Source: WHSW01 sp963749365 (GTDB lineage Bacteria > Actinomycetota > Thermoleophilia > Solirubrobacterales > 70-9). Taken from it: a DNA stretch of 64,000 nucleotides. The DNA is taken from assembly GCA_963749365.1 (NCBI GenBank), contig CAVVME010000004.1, positions 310,001-374,000 on the forward strand. The letters are read 5' to 3'. The stretch's first letter is position 1. Every line of letters begins with the position of its first letter. Made by a program: the position numbers and the translations under genes. The notes below the pieces were generated by a model. It did no database searches, was not told the origin of the DNA, and saw only the letters and a list, made by a program, of their open reading frames with translations. This document shows, in pieces, positions 44,784 to 53,243 of the stretch.

Positions 44784-46187
44784 ATGGGTTTGAGCCCTGC
44801 GGGCATCCTCTGGCTGCGGCGAGATCTGCGGATCCGCGACCATCCCGCCCTGCGAGCGGCGCTCGACGACCATCGACCCGTGGTGCCGGTCTTCTGCTTC
44901 GACCGCCGCCTGCTCGGAGGCCGTCACGCCTCCGGGCCTCGGACCCAGTTCCTGCTCGAATGCCTCGTCGATCTCGACCGGCAGCTTCGCCGGCGCGGGT
45001 CGGGGCTGGTGATCCGCCAGGGGAAGCCGGAGGAGGAGCTGGTCGCCCTGGCGCGCGAGGTCGACGCCGAGGCGATCCACTGCAGCGACGACGTCGGCCC
45101 GTTCGCGCGGCGGCGCGACGCGCGGGTGCGCGCGGCCTGTGCCGAGGTGGGACTCGAGCTGCACGCACACCCGGGCCTGAATGCGACTGCGGTCGACGAG
45201 ATCTCGACCGATGCCGGCAGGCCCTACACCGTGTTCTCACCCTTCTATCGCGCCTGGCTCGAGGCCGATCGACGGCCGCTGCTCAATGCGCCGACCGAGC
45301 TGCCGACCCTGCCCGCGAAGCTGAGCAAGGGTCGCATCCCCTCGCTCGAATCGCTCGGCCTCGCCCAAGAGGTGACCGATCCCGCGCCAGGTGGCGAGAC
45401 GCAGGCGAGGCGGGCGCTCGATCGATTCCTCGACGGATCGGTGGCGGGGTACGGGCGAGGTCGCGACGCGCTCGGCCGGCAGGGAAGCTCCCGCCTCTCC
45501 CCCTACCTTCACTTCGGCTGCATCTCGCCGCGCCAGATCGAGAACCGCCTCGTACACGGCGAAGGCCCGGAGGCGTTTCACCGCCAGCTCGGCTGGCGCG
45601 ACTTCCACCATCACGTGCTCGCCCACTTCCCGCGCAACGCGCGCTCGGAGTTTCAGGATCGCTTCCGGGGCAGGATCGCCTGGAGTCACGCCGAGAAGCG
45701 ATTCGACGCCTGGCGCGCCGGGCGGACCGGCTACCCGCTCGTCGACGCGGGCATGCGCCAGCTCAGTCGCGAGGGTTGGATGCACAACCGCGCCCGGCTC
45801 GTGGTCGGCTCGTTCCTGACCAAGGACCTCGGGATCGACTGGCGCTGGGGCGAGCGGCATTTCATGCGGCTGCTGATCGACGGCGACGAGGCGAACAACA
45901 ACGGCAACTGGCAGTGGATCGCGTCCGTTGGAACCGATCCCCAGCCTGTCTTTCGCCGCATCCTCAGCCCGGCTCGCCAACAGGAGCGCCACGATCCCGA
46001 CCACACCTACGTGCGCAGGTACGTCCCCGAGCTGCGCGCAGTGCCCGATCGGTACATGGCCGAGCCGTGGACGATGCCGCCCGAGGTCCAGCGGGACGCG
46101 GGATGCGAGATCGGCACCGACTACCCGGCCCCGATCGTCGACCGCCGGCGAGCGCGCGAGGAGGCGCTCGAGCGCTACCGGGTCTGA
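44784..46187 (+). CDS. phr: deoxyribodipyrimidine photolyase (class I)
   Basis: Photolyase/cryptochrome of 467 aa. The N-terminal antenna domain begins GILWLRRDLRIRDHPAL. The FAD domain contains GRQGSSRLSPYLHFGCISPRQ, WMHNRARLVVGSFLTKDL, and DGDEANNNGNWQWIASVGTDPQP, the active-site and flavin-binding core of CPD photolyases. It repairs UV-induced cyclobutane dimers with blue light. The ATG at 44784 is chosen from the start of homology. It is divergent from the MerR-DICT operon and followed by two genes that may belong to the same response. Confidence 0.94.
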   Translation: MGLSPAGILWLRRDLRIRDHPALRAALDDHRPVVPVFCFDRRLLGGRHASGPRTQFLLECLVDLDRQLRRRGSGLVIRQGKPEEELVALAREVDAEAIHCSDDVGPFARRRDARVRAACAEVGLELHAHPGLNATAVDEISTDAGRPYTVFSPFYRAWLEADRRPLLNAPTELPTLPAKLSKGRIPSLESLGLAQEVTDPAPGGETQARRALDRFLDGSVAGYGRGRDALGRQGSSRLSPYLHFGCISPRQIENRLVHGEGPEAFHRQLGWRDFHHHVLAHFPRNARSEFQDRFRGRIAWSHAEKRFDAWRAGRTGYPLVDAGMRQLSREGWMHNRARLVVGSFLTKDLGIDWRWGERHFMRLLIDGDEANNNGNWQWIASVGTDPQPVFRRILSPARQQERHDPDHTYVRRYVPELRAVPDRYMAEPWTMPPEVQRDAGCEIGTDYPAPIVDRRRAREEALERYRV

Positions 46188-46205
46188 CCCGATGCCGCCC
46201 AGCCG

Positions 46206-46865
46206 ATGACCACGCCCGCCCCCGCAACCGTCGAGCTGCTTCCCGAGCCGGAGGAGAAGCGGATCGCCGCGACCGGCGCGGTCACCTCGATCCAGGAGGC
46301 GGAGCTGTCGATGCCGGCCGAGGCGCTCGCTCGACTCTGGCAAGCGGCGAGCCTCGAACGGCTGGCGCGCGGCTACTGGCTCTATCTGACCCGCGCCTCG
46401 CGCGGCCTGATCAGGGTCCTCTACGGCGAGAGGTCGCGGACGGTCGTGCTCGCGCCCGCGTCGCTGGCACTGCTGCGATTTCGAGCGCCCGAATACGAGA
46501 CCTCGGCGGACTCCGCGGTGGTCAGATGGCGGATCGAGCGCGGGTTGCTGGTCGCGGCGCAGGGCCGGGACAGCGGCTGGCTGCGGATCGAGGTCCGTCG
46601 CGAGGGCGCGTCCACGCCGCCTGAGGCGCCCGATGCGACGGCTCGGGCGCAGCTGAGAATCCTGGTCGAGGTGCAGAACTTCTATCCCTGGCTGCGGGGC
46701 AGCGGGCGCTTCGCGCGCTTCGGCGCCTGGCTCTACTCACAGACCCAGGTCCGAATCCATCGCCGGATCACGGTCGGCTTCCTGCGCTCGCTGGCGAGCC
46801 TCGAGCTGCCGCCGCTGCGCGACGCCGCGAGCGGGGCCGCGGACAACCGAGGGCAGGAGCGATGA
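46206..46865 (+). CDS. hypothetical protein in photolyase operon
   Basis: Protein of 219 aa, starting 18 nt after the photolyase stop and overlapping the next gene by 4 nt. Segments such as MPAEALARLWQAASLERLARGYWLYLTRASRGLIRVLYGE, and FYPWLRGSGRFARFGAWLYSQTQVRIHRRITVGFLRSLA suggest a globular alpha/beta protein. There is no signal peptide or clear membrane helix. I recognise no named family, and its position suggests a role with the NAD(P)-binding protein that follows, perhaps in lipid or pigment modification. Confidence 0.65.
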   Translation: MTTPAPATVELLPEPEEKRIAATGAVTSIQEAELSMPAEALARLWQAASLERLARGYWLYLTRASRGLIRVLYGERSRTVVLAPASLALLRFRAPEYETSADSAVVRWRIERGLLVAAQGRDSGWLRIEVRREGASTPPEAPDATARAQLRILVEVQNFYPWLRGSGRFARFGAWLYSQTQVRIHRRITVGFLRSLASLELPPLRDAASGAADNRGQER

Positions 46866-47770
46866 GGGCGCTGGTCACCGGCGCGACCGGATTCGTCGGC
46901 GGCCACCTGGCGAGCCGTCTCGCCGAGGTCGGGTTCGATGTCCGCTGCCTGGTACGCGACCCGGCCCGCGCGGATCGGCTGCGGGCCGCCGGCCACGAGC
47001 TGCACCGAGGCGACGCCCTCGACCGGACGAGCCTGCGCGGCGCCGGGCACGAGGTGGACGTCGCCTACTACTTGATCCACTCGATGGGGCGCGGGGGGTC
47101 CGGCGACGCCGACTTCGGGCAGCGCGACCGAGGCGCGGCCCGGAACTTCGCCCGGCTCTGCCGCGAAGAGGGAGTTCGCCGGGTGGTTTATCTGGGTGGG
47201 CTCGGGGGCGAGGGCGGGTCAGCCCATCTGCGAAGCCGGCACGAGACGGCGACGATCCTCGCCGCCGAGGGCCCGGCGCTGACCTACTTTCGCGCCGCGA
47301 TGGTCGTCGGCGCCGGCAGCGAGTCCTACCGGACCCTGCGGTATCTGGTCGCTCGCTTGCCGGTCATGGTCGCGCCATCGTGGCTGCGGACGCCGACGCA
47401 GCCGATCGGGATCGACGATGTCCTCGACTACCTCGTCGCAGCGCCGAGGATCGAGGCCGCCGCCGGCCGCGAGGTCGAGATCGGGGGCCCGGACGTCCTC
47501 CCCTACGCCGCGATGATCGGCGAGATGGCCGACGCGCTCGGCAAGCGCCGGCCACTGATGCTCCCGGTGCCGCTGCTCTCGCCACGGCTCTCGTCGCTGT
47601 GGATCGGCCTCGTGACCCCGGTCGACGCGGGAGTCGCCCGGCCGCTGATCGAGGGTTTGCGAACCAGGACGACGGTGGCCGACCCGAGCGGCGCCGCGCT
47701 GTTCGAAGTCGATCCGACCCCGTTTCGGGAGGTGCTGGATCGGGCACTGGCCGAGGAGGGCGCGAAATAA
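46862..47770 (+). CDS. NAD(P)H-binding atypical SDR (NmrA/YbjT-like)
   Basis: Rossmann protein of 302 aa: ALVTGATGFVGGHLASRLAEVGF binds the cofactor, and VAYYLIHSMGRGGSGDADFGQRDR and VVYLGGLGGEGGSAHLRSR are typical of the YbjT-like atypical SDR group. That group lacks the YxxxK pair and may sense or reduce small molecules. TYFRAAMVVGAGSESYRTLRYLV is also characteristic. It overlaps the preceding hypothetical gene (ATGA) and is the last gene of the photolyase operon. The substrate is unknown. Confidence 0.8.
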   Translation: MRALVTGATGFVGGHLASRLAEVGFDVRCLVRDPARADRLRAAGHELHRGDALDRTSLRGAGHEVDVAYYLIHSMGRGGSGDADFGQRDRGAARNFARLCREEGVRRVVYLGGLGGEGGSAHLRSRHETATILAAEGPALTYFRAAMVVGAGSESYRTLRYLVARLPVMVAPSWLRTPTQPIGIDDVLDYLVAAPRIEAAAGREVEIGGPDVLPYAAMIGEMADALGKRRPLMLPVPLLSPRLSSLWIGLVTPVDAGVARPLIEGLRTRTTVADPSGAALFEVDPTPFREVLDRALAEEGAK

Positions 47771-47813
47771 AGCTCGCGCCGGCGCGGCGGCAACGTCATA
47801 AACTCGGAGTGAA

Positions 47814-48368
47814 GTGGCCGAAACGGCGGTGATCGAAGTCCAGATGCCCCAGATGGGGGAATCGGTGACCGAGGGGACGATCCTCGAGTGGCACGTATCG
47901 GAGGGTCAGGCGGTCGCCGAGGGCGAGACCGTGGTCGAGGTCTCGACCGACAAGATCGACGCCGAGGTCCCGGCGCCGGCCAGCGGCGTGATCACGAAGA
48001 TCCTCGCGGCCCCGGACGACACGGTCGAGGTCGGCCAGGTGCTGGCCCGGATCGACCCCAACGGCAGCTCGGGAAACGGATCGGCGACGAGCGAGCGCCC
48101 CCCGGGGATGGCCGGGACGACCGGAGAGGGCGACGCCGACCTCGGTGACGAGGCCGTCCCGTCGCAGTCGTCCCAGCCGGGCGAGATCAGCACCGACCCG
48201 ACCGAGCCGCAAGCGGAGGAGGGTGCCTCGGCCGGCCCGGCCGCCCCCGGACGCGAAGCGGAGGAGGGTGCCTCGGCCCGGCCGCCCCCGGACGCGAAGC
48301 GGAGGAGGGTGCCTCGGCCGGCCCGGCCGCCCCCGGACGCGAAGCGGAGGAGGCGGGCGGAACGTTAG
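47814..48368 (+). CDS. lipoyl-domain segment of 2-oxoglutarate dehydrogenase E2 (probably fused to the next frame)
   Basis: Frame of 184 aa: a complete biotinyl-lipoyl domain (MPQMGESVTEGTILEWHV ... VSTDKIDAEVPAP, lipoyl Lys 47), an Ala/Pro/Gly linker, then a 45-nt repeat whose second copy lacks 4 nt. After that the tail becomes Arg/Pro-rich nonsense (ARPPPDAKRRR) and stops at TAG, overlapping GTG of the next frame. Without the 4-nt loss the linker would read AGPAAPGREAEEGAS repeatedly and run on into the second lipoyl domain. The GTG start has TAAACT 9 nt upstream. A genuine two-gene arrangement coupled by TAGTG is the alternative. Confidence 0.75.
   Translation: MAETAVIEVQMPQMGESVTEGTILEWHVSEGQAVAEGETVVEVSTDKIDAEVPAPASGVITKILAAPDDTVEVGQVLARIDPNGSSGNGSATSERPPGMAGTTGEGDADLGDEAVPSQSSQPGEISTDPTEPQAEEGASAGPAAPGREAEEGASARPPPDAKRRRVPRPARPPPDAKRRRRAER
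48225..48363 (+). repeat. tandem 45-nt coding repeat, last unit matching the element in the UbiA gene
   Basis: Three units: 48225-48269 (45 nt), 48270-48310 (41 nt, missing GGCC) and 48311 onward. The units encode Ala/Pro/Gly/Glu linker. The segment 48312-48363 matches 36058-36109 at 47 of 52 positions. The 4-nt loss in unit 2 shifts the reading frame. Confidence 0.8.
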
Positions 48369-51300
48369 TGCTGTCAATGCCTGAGATGGGCGAGTCGGTT
48401 ACCGAGGGGACGGTGCTCGAGTGGCACGTCGCCGAAGGCGATCAGGTGGCTGAGGGCGACACCGTGGTCGAGGTCTCGACCGACAAGATCGACGCGGAGG
48501 TCCCGGCGCCGGCCGGCGGCACGATCGCGAAGCTGCTGGTGGCCGTCGACGAAACGGTCCAGGTCGGCCAGGCGCTGGCCGAGATGCGGGCGGGTGACGC
48601 GCCCGCCGCGAAGCCGGCCACCGCCGCCGGCGACGGGGCTCCGCCGGCCCCGCCCGCCGCCGAGGGCGACGGCGGTGGCGCATCTCCGGTCGCCCGCCGC
48701 ATCGCCGCGGCCAAGGGAATCGACCTGGGCCAGGTCAGCGGCAGCGGTGCCGGAGGCAAGATCGTCAAGGCGGACGTGCTGGCGGCGGCCGATGGCGGGG
48801 CGGCGCCACCCGTCGGCGCCGAGGCCAGGCCGCTGCGAGGCCCGGCGGCGATGCTCGCCGAGGCGATGAACGAGAGCCGTTCGATGCCGACGGCGACCTC
48901 GTTCCGCACGCTCGCCGTCGACACGCTCGACGCGAAGCGCAAGGCGCTCAACGCCGAGCTCAAGGAGCGCGGGATGAAGGTCTCCTTCACCCACCTGATC
49001 GCCTGGGCGATCGTCAGGGCGACGGTCGACTGGCCGGCGATGGCGCGCAGCTACGAGGAGCGTGACGGCAAGCCGACGGTGATCGACCCCGGGCACGTCA
49101 ACCTCGGGATCGCCGTCGACGTCGAGCGCAAGGACGGCTCGCGCAGCCTGATGGTCCCCTGCATCAAGGCGGCCGAGACGGTCGACTTCGCGGCCTTTCA
49201 CGCTCGCTACGAGGAGCTGATCACGAAGACGCGAGAGAACAAGCTCACCGCCGACGACTTCAAGGGCACCACCGTGACGCTCACCAATCCCGGCGGCCTC
49301 GGCACGGTCGCCTCGGTGCCCCGCCTGCTCACCGGCCAGGGGACGATCGTCGCCTGCGGCTCGCTCGCCTACCCGGTCGAGTGGGCGCACGTGCCGCCGG
49401 AGAAGGTCAAGGCGCTCGGCGTCTCGAAGGTGATGACGACGACCTCGACCTATGACCACCGGATCATCCAGGGGGCGGAGTCGGGCTCGTTCCTGCGCCG
49501 AATCGATGAGCTGCTCCAGGGCGCCGACGAGTTCTACGAGCAGGTCGCCGAGTCGCTCGGGGTGCCCGCCAGCGTCGTCGCAACAGCGCACCCCGCCGCG
49601 GCCTCGGCGCTGCCGCTGCCGACCGCCGCACCGACGGGCGTCGCAGCCGCCGAACCGGATCACGAGCTGCTCCAGGCCGTCCAGGCGGCCACCTCGCTGC
49701 TCAAGGCCTACCGCACCCACGGGCACCTCGCCGCCCGGGTCAACCCACTCGGCGGCGACCCGAAGGGCGATCCCGCGCTCGAGCCCGAGAACCTCAACCT
49801 GACCCCGGAGACGATGACCCGGATCCCGGCCTCGATCCTGCGGATCGGAGTCGAGGGCGAAACGCTGCTCGACGCGCTGCCGCGGATGCGCGAGTCCTAC
49901 TGCGGCCCGATCGCGTATCAGATCGAGCATCTGTCCTCGCACCAGCAGCGGATGTGGCTGCGCGAGATGGTCGAGACCGGGTGGCACCGCGCCCCGCTCG
50001 CCGAGGAGGAGCGGCGGGCGCTGCTCTCCCGGCTGACCGAGGTGTTCCAGTTCGAGCGCTTCCTGCAGAAGGCCTACCTGGGCCAGAAGATGTTCTCGAT
50101 CGAGGGCCTCGACGTGACCGTGCCGATGATCGACGAGATCGCCAAGCTCGCGCGCCGGAACGGCGCCGAGGAGGTCGCGATCGGGATGGCCCACCGGGGC
50201 CGATTGAGCGTCCTCGCCCACAACCTCGGGCGCTCGGTCGAGTCGATCCTGGCCGAGTTCGAGGGTGCCAAGGCACTCGACCAGGTGAAGGCGATCGCCG
50301 CCATCCCGCACTCGGGGACCGGCGATGTCAAGTACCACCACGGGGCCGAGGGCATGTTCGCGACCAAGGACGGCGAGGAGGTCAAGATCCGCCTCTACCC
50401 GAACCCGAGCCATCTCGAGTTCGTCGACCCCGTCGTCACCGGCGGCGCCCGCGCGGCGCAGACCGAGCACTCGGGCCCGAAGCTCAAGCACAACCCCCAC
50501 GTCGCGGTGCCGCTGCTGCTGCACGGCGACGCCGCCTTCCCGGGCCAGGGGGTGGTCGCGGAGACGCTCAACCTGCAATCGCTCGAGGGCTACTCGACCG
50601 GCGGCACGATCCACCTGATCACGGACAACCAGGTCGGGTTCACCACCGATCCGGTCGAGGGGCGCTCGACTCCCTACGCCGGCGACATGGCGAAGGGGTT
50701 CAACTGCCCGATCATCCACGTCAACGCAGACGAGGTCGAGGCGTGCATCGCCGCCGTGCGGCTGGCGATGGCCTACCGCGAGCAGTGGGGCCGCGACGTC
50801 GTCATCGACCTGATCGGATACCGCCGCTACGGCCACAACGAGACCGACGAGCCCGCCTACACCCAGCCGACGATGGCGGCCCGGATCAAGGAGCACCCGC
50901 CGGTCTCGCAGCTGTACGCGCGCAAGCTGATCGCCGACGGGGTGATCAGCGCCGAGGAGGTCGAGAGCGAGGGAGCTGGCCGGGTCGCAAAGCTCCAGCA
51001 GACGCTGAAGGAGCTGCGGGCGAAGATGGAGGCGGGCGAGTACGAGGACCCGAGCTCGACCGCGCTCGGGACCGGCGAGCTCGACCGGACCAAGAGCCCC
51101 GAGGTCGATACCGCCGTCTCGGAGAAGCGGCTGCGAGCGCTGAACGAGGAGCTGCTGCGCGTGCCCGAGAGCTTCACCATCCACCGCAAGCTCCGCAAGC
51201 CGCTGCTCAGCCGGGTCGACAAGCTCGACCAGCGCGAGATCGAGTACGGGCATGCCGAGAGCCTCGCCTTCGCCTCGCTGCTCACCGAGGGCACCCACAT

Positions 51301-52267
51301 CCGGCTCACCGGCCAGGACACGGAGCGCGGCACCTTCTCGCATCGCCATCTGGCTCTGCACGACGAGAAGACCGGCCTGCGCTACGTCCCGATCCAGAAC
51401 CTCTCCGGAGCGCTGGCGCCGTTCGAGCTCCACAACAGCCCGCTCTCGGAGGCGGCGTGCCTCGGGTTCGAGTACGGCTACTCGGCGGCGTCGCCGGAGA
51501 GCCTGATGCTGTGGGAGGCGCAGTTCGGCGACTTCGCCAACTCGGCCCAGGTGATCATCGACAGCTTCATCGTCGCCGGGGAGTCGAAGTGGGGCCAGAC
51601 GACGCGACTCACCCTGCTGCTCCCGCACGGCTATGAGGGCGCCGGCCCCGAGCACTCGAGCGCGCGGATCGAGCGCTTCATCCAGCTCGGGTCGGAGGGC
51701 AACATCCGGCTCGCCAACCCGACGACGGCGGCGCAGTACTTCCACCTGCTGCGACGCCAGGCGCGGATCTCCAAGCCCCGGCCGCTGGTCGTCTTCACGC
51801 CCAAGGGCCTGCTGCGGCTCCGCAACGCGGCGTCGACGCTCGAGGAGCTGACCACGGGCCAGTTCCAGTTCGTCCTCGACGACCCGAGGGTCGCCGACCG
51901 CGAGGCGATCGAGCGCCTGGTCCTCTGCAGCGGCAAGCTCTTCTACGACATCGACCTGCACGAGCGGCGCGGGTCGGCCGACTCGGTGGCGATCGCCCGG
52001 GTCGAGCTCCTGTACCCGTTCGCGCGCAACGAGATCGAGCGCCTGATCTCCGCCTACCCGAAGCTGAAACAGGTCGTCTGGACCCAGGAGGAGCCGAAGA
52101 ACATGGGCGCCTGGAGCGTGATGGCGCGCCGGATGCCCGAGTTGCTCCCCGAGGGGGTCGAGTTCACCTACGTCGGGCGCCCGCAGCGCTCCAGCCCCAG
52201 CGAGGGCTACCCCGCCGCCCACCGGCGCGAGCAGGAGCGCATCGTCCTCACCGCCCTCGACGGCTAG
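48368..52267 (+). CDS. kgd: multifunctional 2-oxoglutarate dehydrogenase: lipoyl-PSBD-E2-E1 fusion (KGD-like)
   Basis: Giant protein of 1299 aa. A lipoyl domain is at residues 1-75 (Lys 40 in STDKIDAEV), and a peripheral subunit-binding domain at about 105-138 (SPVARRIAAAKGIDLGQVSG). The succinyltransferase catalytic domain is at about 158-400 (SFTHLIAWAIVRA, TYDHRIIQGAESG near 361), and the thiamine-diphosphate E1o domain from about 430 to the end (SHQQRMWLREMVE, MAHRGRLSVLAHNLGR, HGDAAFPGQGVVAETLNL). The E2 and E1 parts match mycobacterial KGD, including HRIIQG instead of the usual HRxxDG. KGD itself has no lipoyl or binding domain, so this chain could hold its own swinging arms. It needs only an E3 from elsewhere. 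GTG 48368 is probably an internal start. Confidence 0.9.
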   Translation: MLSMPEMGESVTEGTVLEWHVAEGDQVAEGDTVVEVSTDKIDAEVPAPAGGTIAKLLVAVDETVQVGQALAEMRAGDAPAAKPATAAGDGAPPAPPAAEGDGGGASPVARRIAAAKGIDLGQVSGSGAGGKIVKADVLAAADGGAAPPVGAEARPLRGPAAMLAEAMNESRSMPTATSFRTLAVDTLDAKRKALNAELKERGMKVSFTHLIAWAIVRATVDWPAMARSYEERDGKPTVIDPGHVNLGIAVDVERKDGSRSLMVPCIKAAETVDFAAFHARYEELITKTRENKLTADDFKGTTVTLTNPGGLGTVASVPRLLTGQGTIVACGSLAYPVEWAHVPPEKVKALGVSKVMTTTSTYDHRIIQGAESGSFLRRIDELLQGADEFYEQVAESLGVPASVVATAHPAAASALPLPTAAPTGVAAAEPDHELLQAVQAATSLLKAYRTHGHLAARVNPLGGDPKGDPALEPENLNLTPETMTRIPASILRIGVEGETLLDALPRMRESYCGPIAYQIEHLSSHQQRMWLREMVETGWHRAPLAEEERRALLSRLTEVFQFERFLQKAYLGQKMFSIEGLDVTVPMIDEIAKLARRNGAEEVAIGMAHRGRLSVLAHNLGRSVESILAEFEGAKALDQVKAIAAIPHSGTGDVKYHHGAEGMFATKDGEEVKIRLYPNPSHLEFVDPVVTGGARAAQTEHSGPKLKHNPHVAVPLLLHGDAAFPGQGVVAETLNLQSLEGYSTGGTIHLITDNQVGFTTDPVEGRSTPYAGDMAKGFNCPIIHVNADEVEACIAAVRLAMAYREQWGRDVVIDLIGYRRYGHNETDEPAYTQPTMAARIKEHPPVSQLYARKLIADGVISAEEVESEGAGRVAKLQQTLKELRAKMEAGEYEDPSSTALGTGELDRTKSPEVDTAVSEKRLRALNEELLRVPESFTIHRKLRKPLLSRVDKLDQREIEYGHAESLAFASLLTEGTHIRLTGQDTERGTFSHRHLALHDEKTGLRYVPIQNLSGALAPFELHNSPLSEAACLGFEYGYSAASPESLMLWEAQFGDFANSAQVIIDSFIVAGESKWGQTTRLTLLLPHGYEGAGPEHSSARIERFIQLGSEGNIRLANPTTAAQYFHLLRRQARISKPRPLVVFTPKGLLRLRNAASTLEELTTGQFQFVLDDPRVADREAIERLVLCSGKLFYDIDLHERRGSADSVAIARVELLYPFARNEIERLISAYPKLKQVVWTQEEPKNMGAWSVMARRMPELLPEGVEFTYVGRPQRSSPSEGYPAAHRREQERIVLTALDG

Positions 52268-52296
52268 CGGCGGCGGCGAGCTCCGGCGTCGCTGGT

Positions 52297-52324
52297 CAGG
52301 TAGGGGGAGAAAATCCCCCGCCTG
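52297..52324 (+). terminator. strong hairpin after the 2-oxoglutarate dehydrogenase gene
   Basis: GGGGGA (52303-52308) pairs with TCCCCC (52314-52319) around an A-rich loop, and the stem is extended by CAGG/CCTG on the outside. It lies 30 nt after the stop. No T-run follows, so termination efficiency is uncertain. Confidence 0.5.
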
Positions 52325-52331
52325 TCGCCTC

Positions 52332-52350
52332 GACCACCATATGGGTGGTC
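52332..52350 (+). promoter_or_regulatory. inverted repeat over the start codon of the AbiEi/DUF559 gene
   Basis: GACCACC (52332-52338) and GGTGGTC (52344-52350) are perfect 7-bp arms with the first bases of the ATG (52341) in the centre. It could be an autoregulatory operator or an RNA hairpin hiding the start. Confidence 0.45.
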
Positions 52351-53243
52351 AGCGCGACAACCGACGTCGACGGGAGCGTGCGGCGGTCCGGTTGGCCGGT
52401 CGTCAACACGGCGTGCTGGCACGCTCACAGCTCGTGGACCTCGGGTTTACCGGGCGCCAGATCGAGCGCCAGATCGAGGTCGGCCAGCTGCGCATCCTCC
52501 ATCGGGGGGTCTATCTGCTCGGGCCGATCCTGTCTCGCCACACCCCCGCGATGGCGGCGGTCCTCGCCTGCTCGCCTCGGAGCGCCCTCAGCCACCCCTC
52601 GGCGGCTCAGCTATGGGGTTTCCTCCCCTACCCAGCCGATCCCGGACTCGTCCACGTCAGCGTCGCCGGCCGCAACCCCGGCCGCCATCCGGGCATCCGG
52701 GTCCATCGGACGACCTCGCTTCGCCACGGCGAGGTCACCGTCCGACACGGGGTCGGGGTCACGACGCCCGCTCGGACGATCCTCGACCTGGCGGGCGAGC
52801 TTCGCGGTCGCGCGCTGGAGCGCGCGCTCGCCGAGGCCTTCGCGCTTCGGCTCACGGACCGGGCCCGGGTCCTCTCGTTGCTCGACCGGCACCCGGGGCG
52901 ACCCGGGATCGGGGTGCTGAGGAGACTTCTGGACGCCCACGCCGCTCGTACCCGCTCGCCGGCGGAGGAGCTGCTGCTGTCGTTGATCCGCGCGAGCGAA
53001 CTCCCGGAGCCGCACGTCAACGCCCGGCTCGGTGATTGGGAAGTGGACTTCCTCTGGGCGGCAGAGCAGCTCGTGGTCGAGGTCGACGGCTTCGCGAGCC
53101 ATTCGTCGCCGGAAGCGTTCGAGCGCGACCATGCCAAGAGCGCGGAGCTCGGCGACGCCGGGTACGTCCTGCTTCGGTTCACCTGGCGTCAGCTTCGAGA
53201 AGAACCCGAACGCACGCTGGCCAGGATCCGTCGCGCGCTCTAG
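52341..53243 (+). CDS. AbiEi-type HTH protein with C-terminal DUF559 (Vsr-like) nuclease domain
   Basis: Protein of 300 aa. The N-terminal winged helix (GVLARSQLVDLGFTGRQIERQIEVGQLRILHRGVYLLG) is like AbiEi antitoxins. A middle domain has TTPARTILDLAG. The C-terminal domain (SPAEELLLSLIRASELPEPHVN, WEVDFLWAAEQLVVEVDG, YVLLRFTWRQL) is the PD-(D/E)XK-like DUF559 fold with D in EVDF and E/D in VVEVDG. Such fusions are very common in actinobacteria as stand-alone genes, and no toxin partner is adjacent. The function is unproven; DNA cleavage is possible. The stop shares CTAG with the convergent gene. Confidence 0.82.
   Translation: MGGQRDNRRRRERAAVRLAGRQHGVLARSQLVDLGFTGRQIERQIEVGQLRILHRGVYLLGPILSRHTPAMAAVLACSPRSALSHPSAAQLWGFLPYPADPGLVHVSVAGRNPGRHPGIRVHRTTSLRHGEVTVRHGVGVTTPARTILDLAGELRGRALERALAEAFALRLTDRARVLSLLDRHPGRPGIGVLRRLLDAHAARTRSPAEELLLSLIRASELPEPHVNARLGDWEVDFLWAAEQLVVEVDGFASHSSPEAFERDHAKSAELGDAGYVLLRFTWRQLREEPERTLARIRRAL

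Noticed and set aside
48225..48352. Short direct repeats that could suggest a CRISPR array
   Set aside because: The units are contiguous, with no unique spacers, and encode a protein linker.
48374..52222. A 1282-codon open frame antisense to the 2-oxoglutarate dehydrogenase gene
   Set aside because: It is the mirror of a strongly coding GC-rich gene, has Arg/Leu/Asp-rich composition without motifs, and long antisense frames occur over most genes here.
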